From Bacteroidota bacterium (GTDB taxonomy: Bacteria > Bacteroidota > Bacteroidia > AKYH767-A > 2013-40CM-41-45), in the NCBI GenBank assembly GCA_016708785.1, contig JADJFC010000016.1, forward strand, positions 248,001 through 312,000: a stretch of 64,000 nucleotides of DNA. The letters run 5' to 3'. The position numbers and the translations under genes were made by a program. Numbering within the stretch: the stretch's first letter is position 1; every line of letters starts with the position of its first letter. Positions 52,833 to 61,902 of this stretch are shown here, in pieces. The notes beneath the pieces are model-generated. The model saw only the letters and a program-made list of their open reading frames with translations. It was not told where the DNA came from and did no database searches.

Positions 52833-53810
52833 ATGAAGATTTTAATTACACGCATCGCCATTTGTTATTCACTATTCTTCCTATTTGGAGGCTCCAAGTA
52901 AAGGTCAATCTTCTTTTTGCAATGTTCAAAAAGAAACAATTCAGGAAGTTCTTAATTCAAGAAAAGGGAGTTCAGTTGAATATTCTGAAAATGTTACTAC
53001 AGGCATCGCTTTTCTTTTAAGCACTGAGTGTGATACAGCACTTAATTATTTTACGGCTGCGCTGAAAGTAAATCAGACACCTTCTTTATCTAAATTAATT
53101 TCAGATATGAGCAAAGGTTCACATGCTGCTTCATCACCACCTCCAAGTGCTGCTGCACCAGTTGCTGCCGGTTCAGTCAACAACAGTTCTTCGGATGAAA
53201 AAAAAGAAAATAAAAATACTGTTGAGGCAACCTCAAATCCCCCTACGAATTCGACTGAAACCCCTTCTCCTACAAATGAACGGACAACTTCTAACAAAAG
53301 TTTTACTGAAGAAGAATTAGGTGCTTTTCAGTCTAAAGGTTTAATGAAGGTGAAGAAATTAATGGATTATTTAGAGGTCATCGCACAAAAATCAACACCA
53401 CAAACTACCGCTAATTCTACAATTGAAAGCGCAATTGGTTTATTTGATAGTGAAAATCGTGTAGTTGGAGTAACTAGTACAAGTCGCCCGGAGGAAGAGA
53501 ATATCCAGTTCGCACTTACCTGACGCGCCTACGTATGATGAACTATGAAAAAGTTGTAATTGAAGCTGCTGCTTTTACTTATGTAAGGTCTTTTGTGCAA
53601 GGGCCAGATGGAAATTATTATGGTATCGCAAGATTCCGTCAGAGCTTTACCGGTTACCGTGAAAATAAACCTCTTTACAGCGATGTTACAACAAAAACTG
53701 TTGCCGTTGTACTAAAACCCTATCAAAAAGCGATTGAGGGAGAATCTATTGAACTATGGGACGTCTTTTTGGGCGACATTAGTGTTCAAAGTATAGATAA
53801 GGGCAAGTAA
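52833..53810 (+). CDS. Secreted protein with Ser/Pro/Ala linker (two frameshifts), first gene of operon
   Basis: ATG 52833 gives MKILITRIAICYSLFFLF; adding one T continues to LEAPSKGQ-SSFCNVQKE, a plausible signal with cleavage after Gln. Domain 1 (~30-85: ETIQEVLNSRKGSSVEYSEN, FLLSTECDTALNYFTAALKV) is helical and TPR-like; a low-complexity linker (SSPPPSAAAPVAAGSVNNSS ... TETPSPTNERT) follows; domain 2 (SFTEEELGAFQSKGLMKVKK, DSENRVVGVTSTSR, then 53535-53810 VVIEAAAFTYVRSFVQGPDG-NYYGIARFRQSF) is alpha/beta. Break near 53520. Not recognised. Five bases before the next ATG. Confidence 0.6.
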
Positions 53811-53814
53811 AAAA

Positions 53815-54663
53815 ATGAAGTTATCGGTACTTGCTTCCCTTTTTTCTTTTTCTTTAATATCGAATGCACAACAACTACAAACAGCAGACCTAACGGAAAA
53901 TTTTGCGTTGTCCGTTCAGACTATTGATGATTTTTGTGATCGATTCAATCTCGAGCCAAAGACACCTGCATTCCAATATCTTCAAGAAAATTACCCGGAT
54001 TTTAAATTTGATAGAAAAACGATTATTTTTTCACTCTTTGACCAGGGGAACAGAAGTTTGGATGCAAATATTATTAATGAATTTGCCACACAGTTTGAAT
54101 CTGATTCAGCCACAAAGATTCGCTTTGAATTGCCCGGGTGGTATAGTGTACTACATTGTTTGGTGAAAATAAAGAATAAACTCCACAAGCTGGATTTAAT
54201 AATGGAAATTGATAGTGTTCATTTACGTTCAGGCAGTATTGGTTATAAGTGGTCTATTCGGAGTGTGAAAGCTCCGTATATTCATACTCAGGATTCATTG
54301 TCAAAAAAGGACTCAACAGCTATTTACAAAGCATCTTCTGACTTTTTGCACCCAATGAGTCATGCCCTTAATTTTTTAAATATTAAAAACATTTTTAGAA
54401 AAGGAATGACTCGATCTTATTTTGCTAAATAATCGGATTCACCGGATCTTGATTCACTTGTTTCTTTGATAGACAAATTACAATTAAAGTATGTACAACT
54501 TGAATCGGTATCCTATCATATATTTCAGTTACCCGGTTGGATTGTGGAGGTAAATAATTTTGATCGGTTAACCAGAAATTCAGGTTGGCTGATCAGCAAA
54601 CTACTTTCAGCCGATGAGAACGAAAAGAAAAAGTACATGCTGAGTAAGTTAAATATAAGATGA
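53815..54663 (+). CDS. Secreted hypothetical protein with an in-frame TAA (operon gene 2)
   Basis: Signal KLSVLASLFSFSLISNA-QQ. Open to TAA 54430-54432 (FFELP..., DKFNLEPKTPAFQYLQEN; RFELPGWYSVLHCLVKIKNK; RSYFAK). The same frame goes on after the stop with SDSPDLDSLVSLIDKLQLKY, FQLPGWIVEVNNFDRLTRNS and ends at TGA 54661-54663. RFELPGWYSVL and FQLPGWIVEV are two copies of the same motif, so the protein seems to be an internal duplication with a premature stop in between; the TAA is one C-to-T change away from CAA (Gln). The final codon overlaps the ATG of the next gene. Confidence 0.65.
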
Positions 54664-57502
54664 GAAATTATTTTAAGATACTTCTGATTTTAGTGTTTGC
54701 ACTCTTAACTATGAGTACGAGGGGGCAAGATGCGCCTACCATAAGCAAATATGATGATGAAAGTATAAGGACATTCAATATTCCTGAATTATTAAAAAAT
54801 TTCGAAAATGCTTTGAATATTATTAGCTATTCCGGTTCGGAAGCGATGGACATCAAAACAGTTAGTGACAATCTCATGCTTGACGGCGAGTCGCCCCGAA
54901 GTTTTTATAACGATAAAGTTATAATAGAAAGCGACCTTAGCTATAATTCATACCTCAATAATACCAAAGAAGACTTGGCCGTTAAAGAATATCTCCTCGG
55001 CTTCAATGCACTGTATCCTAAAACACAAAAGCCAACAGTTTCATTTCATATTTTGAAAATCTCTGCACTGAAAAAGACAAATTACTTTTTTTACAACGTA
55101 TTATTCGAAAGTGCATTTAACAACAAAGATAATTCAGGCATTCAATATAAGACCCTTAATAGGATTGCGGAAATTCGACTTGAATATGACACTACTTGGA
55201 ACGTATATATTCAAGCCATTCGTTTTGTGCCAAAAAATTTCAATATCGACAACAGTAGAAATAATTTTATTGGTTTTGTTGAAAAATATGATCAAACGAC
55301 GGAATATAAAATGTCGCAGCTGGAATTAAGGAAGAATCAACAGAATGCAGAAAGAGTCAAAATCAATCAGATCATTGCCGAAGGCGATAATTTAGTTTTA
55401 CAAGGAAGTTTTTTGTTAGCACTTGAAAAATACAAAGGTGCCTAGGCGAATGATACTTATAATGATGTTGTAAAGGAAAAAATAGAAAATTGGGAGCAAT
55501 TATTAGCTAGTCAAAATCGGGATAAAAATAAAGCAGAAGTTCTCCAACAAACTATTGATGGCTTAAAACAACAAACTTTAAAATTGTTTTCCTGTTATTC
55601 CTTTGTAGCATGTAAACATTTACGGGACTCTCTCACTGTTTATTATAATCAAACAAAAGATTCTTTACTGAACTCTATCGGGAATCAACTAAGTGTAGTA
55701 ATGCCTTTTATAGAAAAGGCCAGTATGTTTGAGAAGAAGAATGACTTTGAAGGATTATTGGAACTGTCGACAGAAATTGTCCGTTCTAAGAAAAATAATA
55801 ACATAAAATTGGATGATTTGTTATTTGCGGAAGCTTTGTATCGTTCTGCGCTCGCATTTTATCTCATAGACAGTTCTGATTATAAGAACATTTCTGAATT
55901 TGGAGAAGAAGCAATGAAAGTAACAGGTAAAGCACATGTATTATGTGGCGAGTTATTAGTTAGGGCTGGGCTAATCAATCAAAGGAATCGTTTGAAAGCT
56001 CTTGAATTAGCCACACAACTTGCAGATCGTTACCCGGATAATCCTGCTTTACGAGCACTCAGAGGAGAAGTTTTCTATAGTTTAAATGATCCGAAAGGTG
56101 CCATTCGCGAATATAAACTAGCCATTGATCTTAAATCATCAGACTCTGTAGTTTACATTGCGAAGTCTAGAATAGAAAATGAAACAAAACAATACGCAAG
56201 TAGTATTCTAACATGTGATGCCGGCTTGAAGCTATTTCCTTGTAATAATAATTTGTTTTACAACAAAATATTATCTGAAGAGCAATTAGGCCTCTATTAC
56301 ATGTGCGGAAATGATTTTGATTCCGCATTGAGTTGCGGACTAAATGGAGATAAAAAGGACACTATTGTCGAGCACGGAAAATCTTACTATGAAAAAGGAT
56401 TGTTTTATTTTGACAATAAGAATCTTGATAGTGCCATAACATATTTTGATAGATCTTATAAATTGAGCCGTAATCTGAGTGCTCTATTTTTCAGAGGTTA
56501 TACGAATATGAAGGCTAATAAAAATAGTCAGGCGTTAGCCGATTTGAATAATCTTATCACTCGTGACTCCGCATTTAAGGATGCATTCTACATGAGAGGA
56601 CTTATTAATGCTACAGGGGGAGATCACAAATCAGCAATTTCTGATTTTGAAACTCAGATCAAATTGACTCCATCCTATTGGAAATCCTATGCTATGTGCG
56701 GGGCTTCACTTCAGGAACTTGGCCGATTTAAGGAGGCTGCGAAAATGTATGTTAATGCAAGTCAAATAAAATATACAGATACAATTGTTGTTAAGGCAAT
56801 TTGTGCATTTTATCTTGCCAATGAATATGAGCAAGCTATTAATCAGTCTGCAATTTATATTAACCAAATTAAAACTAAGTATGGTCCAATTTATAAATAC
56901 AAAGGAATGTCGGAATACAAAATAACTGCTTTTAAAGCTGCAAGAGAAGATCTAGCTACAGCATTGAATACTCTGTTTGAAGATTACGAAACTAATCTTT
57001 TTATGGCGAAAAATGCTGTTGCATTAGGTGATGCAGAGCAGAGCGTTAGGTACGCTGAAAAAGCGAACCGGATTTGCAATGATTGTCCGGAAGCGCTTGT
57101 TTGGTGGGGTATATGCATTATTGCTCACCAACAACCGTTGTTGACGGACTCGGGGATTAAAAAATTAAAAGTGCAATGGCTATTGATCCTAAATTTAAAA
57201 CAGCATCAAATCTTGCGTGGATTGCATATGGACAACTTATCAGCAGAAATGATATGTATGTTTTTCGTACGTCGCTAACAATTGCAACCAATGTTGACCC
57301 CACAGACCCCGTTGTCTTATTTGTAAAAGCCTCTTCCCAGGCAGAATATCCGGATGAGCGTGCTTCTGCCATGAAGACTTTAGATCAGGCTTGCGCACTT
57401 GGCTTCTTCTATGAGCAATTAATTAAAAAGGATCCTCTATTACGTAATTGCAGAGACAATTTGGAATACAAGTCAATAAATAAACGTTATTTCAATGACT
57501 AA
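54660..57502 (+). CDS. Large TPR-repeat secreted/periplasmic protein (operon gene 3; in-frame TAG and one frameshift)
   Basis: ATGA overlap with the gene before. Signal (FKILLILVFALLTMSTRGQ). The N-terminal domain (~25-240) is unrecognised; from ~245 on there is coiled helical and TPR sequence: EGDNLVLQGSFLLALEKYKG, DPKGAIREYKLAIDLKSSDS, KSYYEKGLFYFDNKNLDSAI, NSQALADLNNLITRDSAFKD, DHKSAISDFETQIKLTPSYW. A TAG at 55443-55445 interrupts a perfect continuation (KYKGA-stop-ANDTYND), and the frame changes near 57165 into AMAIDPKFKTASNLAWIAYG...NKRYFND. Tail carries the 'A.ALGF' TPR motif of secretory proteins. Probably a protein-protein scaffold in the cell envelope. Confidence 0.75.
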
Positions 57503-57544
57503 TTTTATCCCATACAATCTATTTTCTTTTGGGTAAAGTTTAAC

Positions 57545-59684
57545 TTAAAAATAACTGTAGATCTCAAACTCGGGGACAAACAATTTCGCTTCAGGATAAA
57601 GAAAATAGTATGGTCTTATTAATTCAATGGGTTTAACTATATATTTCGGAAAACTATTGTATGCGTAAATAAATGCGACAGGTTCATCCTTTCCCTTTAC
57701 AATTATATTCTGATTATTTTCGATAAGTTTTAATGCCTGCGATTCATAGCTTGTCTCCATGTCCATCGCAATTCCAATTTGCATTTGAGCTAAAAATAGA
57801 TTGTCGTTACTAAAATTCATTACCGCCAAATTATTTTGCACCCAAGAATAGGCCCCAAACAAAGTAAGAAAAGATCTTGCTTTAGCGGTATCGCCTTTTT
57901 CCGCATAAAATGTCCCCATATTAAATTGGTAAGCGGGACGGGGATTGATACTGTATGCCCTACTAAAACTCGCAATTGCCAAATTTGAAATTAGAATCTC
58001 TGAAATTCTGAGTCAATTTCAATTGATTATCTGTTGACCACCTGCCATAAATCAAACCATAAAAGTTAATTAATTGATCTTGCCCCGTTTTGGCTCTTCC
58101 AATTGCTTGAGCAATATTTTCCATTGCTTTTGGATAATCCCTCAACTCAGCATTAACCAATGCAAGAATTTTAAACCCCTCGGGTCCTGTTGTATCAATA
58201 CTATTATACTCTGAAAGAGTTTTACCTGCATCATTTAGCTTACCAAGAAGATACTCCGAATATCCTTTTAAAAGCAAAACCGGTGGTTGCTTTCCTAAAA
58301 TCGAATTTGCTTCCAGGGCTTTACTGTAAGCATTCTGATATGATCCTTTATGAGTATCTTCAAATCCATCATAAACTAATTTATTCACATAAAATCGTTT
58401 TTCAAATTCTGAGTTATACAATTCCCTTGACCGAATTGGTGTAAATGGTTCCTGCATTTCACTAAAACATATGTTCCTTATTGAAGAGGTACAGAAATTG
58501 TAAACATCTGAAGAGTATTTTGATTCAATATTTTTGAATTTTTTAACTGCATCTGCATATTTTCCTTTATTGTAATCTATAACTGCATAGCCCACTTCAG
58601 CATACTTAGCCATATTAGATCCATCCAAAATTAATTGCGAGAATATCTCAGCAGCTTCTGCGAAATCTCTTGAATTGATAAATAAAGTTGCCTTCTCTAT
58701 TAGATGATAATCTAGCAATCGTCCAGACTTAATCTTATAAAGCATTCCAAAATATTTTTTCGACTCTTCATAACGACCAGCTCTATACAATGACGCTGCT
58801 AAACCAAAACATGCAGTATCAGATCGCTCTTTGCTCTCGTTAAACATTTTCGAAAAGGAGCTAATTGCATCATCGTAATTTCCGGAAAGCATATGATATA
58901 AAGAAAGATTGTAGTTTGTAAATTCATTATTCACTACATCAACAGCTCGTTTAAAATACTGATCCGGGAAATCCCCTACATTAGTATTGGTTATAATTCC
59001 TCGCAATGTTAAAGCGTCAACATCATTTTTATTTAACTTTAATGCTTTATCAATATTTTTATTTGCGCTTATAGTATCTTTCAGAAACCATGTCGCTAAA
59101 GCTAAATTGTAATATAAATTAAAAGTATTCGGATTATTTACATTGCTTTTCTCTGATAATTTTGAATCAGCTTTTGAAAAGTTTTTTAACGCCAACGAAA
59201 ATGCCCGCGACCTTAGATAAACATAACCTACCGGTTGTGGATATTTGTCAGTATAAACTGAATTAAGCTTAGCCATAAAAAATAAGGCAGAATCCATTTC
59301 ATCGTCACTTATCTTATTCAGGAAACGGTTATAATCCGTTATTTCCGAAGTATAATCACAAGTATCGCATCCGGATCCAACCTTGATACTAAGCCTGAAA
59401 AGCGAATCCGATTGCCTGTAATTTCCTAGTAACGATGCACAGACGCCATAATTATTGTATGTCTTGTAGTTGCACTTAAAAACGTTGTTAAGACTGCGTT
59501 TATACAGAGGGATAGCTTCATTGAGGTCACCTTTTTTTTGTAGCAAAACAGCTTCATTAAAAGCTGAAATATTACCATCAACGGAGTAGGTACAATTTCC
59601 AATTTTAACCAAATTACTCTTTGGTTTATTTTGCCCAAAAGACATTAAAAATGAAAAATGAGCCAATATTAAAAAAGGTTGCAA
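57545..59684 (-). CDS. TPR-repeat secreted/periplasmic protein (one frameshift)
   Basis: Reading starts at TTG 59684 (QPFLILAHFSFLMSFGQNKP, a signal peptide); upstream ATG-TAA suggests a lost base at the start. TPR-like units follow throughout: KKGDLNEAIPLYKRSLNNVF, LYYNLALATWFLKDTISANK-NIDKALKLN, MLSGNYDDAISSFSKMFNES, RAGRYEESKKYFGMLYKIKS. Frames 57963-59684 and 57545-57982 join near 57970 (ASFSRAYSINPRPAYQF). About 710 residues. It converges on the other TPR gene with 42 bp between the stops; 59685-59804 holds its leader. Confidence 0.75.
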
Positions 59685-59804
59685 TTTTAAAATTTGAACT
59701 AAACAATTTTACATCCATAAATTAAAAAATATGATAAAGACCTAATACAATTCTTCAATATACTAAGTAACTTTATAGTTAAAATATTGGATAAGGTTGA
59801 AACT

Positions 59805-60328
59805 TCATTGACCAGTCGACAACCCAATTAAAACACCCGCAAGAACAATTAAAGAAATAATTCCAATTACTGATCCTCCTTTCTTTTTACTCGCTTCAGC
59901 AGGTTTATAGATTTTAGCATCTTGTACTGTACCTGCTTCAAGAAGAGGAATATCATCCGCTTTAATTGATCTGAAATTAATATAATTTGCAGGCCATCCT
60001 ACGACGGTTACTTCAGTTTTACTGTTTTTTGATTCATAAGAAAATGTCGGTTCAACTAGTACATCAGCATTAACGCTTTTCAATGCTGCCGAAACTGCTT
60101 CGTCTTTGGCAATGTCGAGACTAGTACCGGAAGAACTAATAGAGTGTCCAGTTACTTTGGTTTCACCAACCATTAAATCTACAACAACTGGTTTTTGTAT
60201 AACACCGGCTCCATTAATTTTCATAATTTTTGCATCAGTTGCTTTATGGACTGTACAAGATGAAAATAACATCAGACATATGCATACTGACAAAATTCCA
60301 AAAATGTGTGCTTAGTTTTAGTTTTCAT
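59805..60328 (-). CDS. Small lipoprotein with C-terminal membrane helix (one frameshift)
   Basis: ATG 60328 gives MKTKTKHTF; adding a T to the T5 run continues GILSVCICLMLFSSC-TVHKA, a lipobox. Then a compact domain (VIQKPVVVDLMVGETKVTGH, AKDEAVSAALKSVNADVLVE-PTFSYE, VTVVGWPANYINFRSIKADD), a Lys-rich linker and a C-terminal hydrophobic helix GSVIGIISLIVLAGVLIGLS. The alpha/beta 'DEAVSAAL...ADVLVEP' region is like those of small SH3- or TonB-helper-like lipoproteins in the phylum; I cannot name it. Between the HtrA-like and TPR genes, same strand. Confidence 0.6.
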
Positions 60329-60462
60329 AAGGTTTTAAATTAAATAATAATTACTCTCTTTAAGACTATTTAGCAATAATACGTATTTATTTTAAAAATC
60401 AAAGCGAAAGAAATTGCAACTATCTATTTTCTTAACTATTACTGATATTTTTAAATTAAAAT

Positions 60463-61494
60463 CTATTCCAACTCCAAAGCACAGCTTTCTGCTAATTCCC
60501 GTGCACGCTCTTCTGACAAATAACCTATTTCAGCGGGAGAATATTGAGTAGTAATTTTCTGATAAACACAATCACAAAACTCAAACATGTCGGGTAATTC
60601 ATTTTCAGGATCACCTTTATCTAAACAAGCCCTAATAAATTCTACTCTTGTATCTTCATTCCATTCAGTAATTTCCTGTTCCTTAATTGGGCTATCGGTT
60701 GCAACACTACTTTGGGCTCTATAATTCTGAACTTGCCTAGGCTCCATCAAATCAGAAATTGAACGTGGCAACTCGCTTTTAAAAGCCGATAATATTTCCA
60801 ATTCAGGTGCCGGAATAGCAAAATTCAAGTTTTGTCCTTCATTGACCTGCATGACTGAAACACCAATTACTTCACCCCTCTGGTTTATCACAGGGCCTCC
60901 ACTACTACCGGGTGAAATCGCTGCGGTAATCTGAATGAAATAATTATTAATACCGGATCTTTTTGCCGAAATAATACCTTCACTTATTGTCGCATTCAAG
61001 CCTTTCGGACTTCCAATTGCAAATATCCTGTCGCCTATAGCTAAAGGTGTTTTAGCCAGCGGTATTGGTTCTCCGGGAATGTTCGTCTTCAATATTACCA
61101 AATCAACAGATTTATTTATTGCGACATAACCTTCGATAGGAATAACCTCTTCGCCATCTTTTAAAAATATTCCAACCTGACTCGCTCCTTCAATCACATG
61201 ATAATTGGTAGCAATCAAATTCCTGCTTATATAAAAACCTGAACCAATCCCTCGATCGGTTACTATTGTAACTGTAGATTTCACAAAATGGCTATAGATC
61301 TCTTTGGGGCCCATATTACTTTTCGAATCATTTTCATGCTTTTGAACTATTTTTAATAATGAGTCATTTTGCATTTTAATGCTGTCTACTATAGATACCT
61401 GCTCGCTATCGGCTTCCAAAAATTGTTCAAAATTACATGAACTAAATAGAGCCCCTGCTATAAAGAATGAAGAGAAAAATCGAAATGTTTTCAT
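60463..61494 (-). CDS. HtrA/DegP-like serine protease lipoprotein
   Basis: Intact 343 residues. Lipobox LFSSC-NFEQ. Trypsin-like domain residues ~65-260: GSGFYISRNLIATNYHVIEG (His), INKSVDLVILKT (Asp), and ISPGSSGGPVINQRGEVIGV (Ser, GSSGGP), with IFAIGSPKGLNATISEGIIS in between. No PDZ domain follows; instead a ~75-residue helical Cys-rich tail (FIRACLDKGDPENELPDMF, CDCVYQKITTQYSP, ELAESCALE) that may be a small regulatory module. Probably degrades or processes envelope proteins. Short coiled helix between lipobox and catalytic domain. Upstream 61495-61902 separates it from a divergent membrane-protein gene. Confidence 0.85.
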   Translation of the reverse strand: MKTFRFFSSFFIAGALFSSCNFEQFLEADSEQVSIVDSIKMQNDSLLKIVQKHENDSKSNMGPKEIYSHFVKSTVTIVTDRGIGSGFYISRNLIATNYHVIEGASQVGIFLKDGEEVIPIEGYVAINKSVDLVILKTNIPGEPIPLAKTPLAIGDRIFAIGSPKGLNATISEGIISAKRSGINNYFIQITAAISPGSSGGPVINQRGEVIGVSVMQVNEGQNLNFAIPAPELEILSAFKSELPRSISDLMEPRQVQNYRAQSSVATDSPIKEQEITEWNEDTRVEFIRACLDKGDPENELPDMFEFCDCVYQKITTQYSPAEIGYLSEERARELAESCALELE

Positions 61495-61902
61495 TTAAAT
61501 TTTATTAAAAGTACTGATTAAAGTTAAAATACAACTTATGATTCTCACTTGAATTGAGGTGGAACCCATCGGCTAAAATATTAATTTATTCGATACTTTC
61601 ATTAAATCAGTAATTTTTCCACCCTTTAATTTAGCATTAAATCACAACCCTTAGATTAAAATCAGCTTTTAATACTAATATCCTGATATTAAAATGGTGC
61701 AGAAATTTAAAATGAACAATTATTTATGCTTAGAAATGTATTTATTCAAATATATTTGGATAATTAATATTATATCGCATATTTGCCATTCATGTACGTT
61801 GCAATTTAACTTTATAGTAAAGCACGTTATCATAAAATTAGTTTTCTTTTTTAATGTGCTTCCCGTTAATCTTTAAATTAATCTTCATAACACACAAAAA
61901 TC
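61495..61902. other. Divergent AT-rich promoter region
   Basis: Contains leaders of the HtrA-like gene (minus) and the membrane-protein gene (plus). A 60-codon plus frame at 61694 is AT-rich and unconvincing. I see no reliable promoter box. Confidence 0.4.

Noticed and set aside
7506..55445. Stop-codon reassignment (TAA/TAG as Gln)
   Set aside because: Many intact genes here end in TAA or TAG at the expected length, so a changed code is not credible.
61694..61876. 60-codon plus-strand frame before the membrane protein
   Set aside because: AT-rich chance frame in a divergent promoter region.
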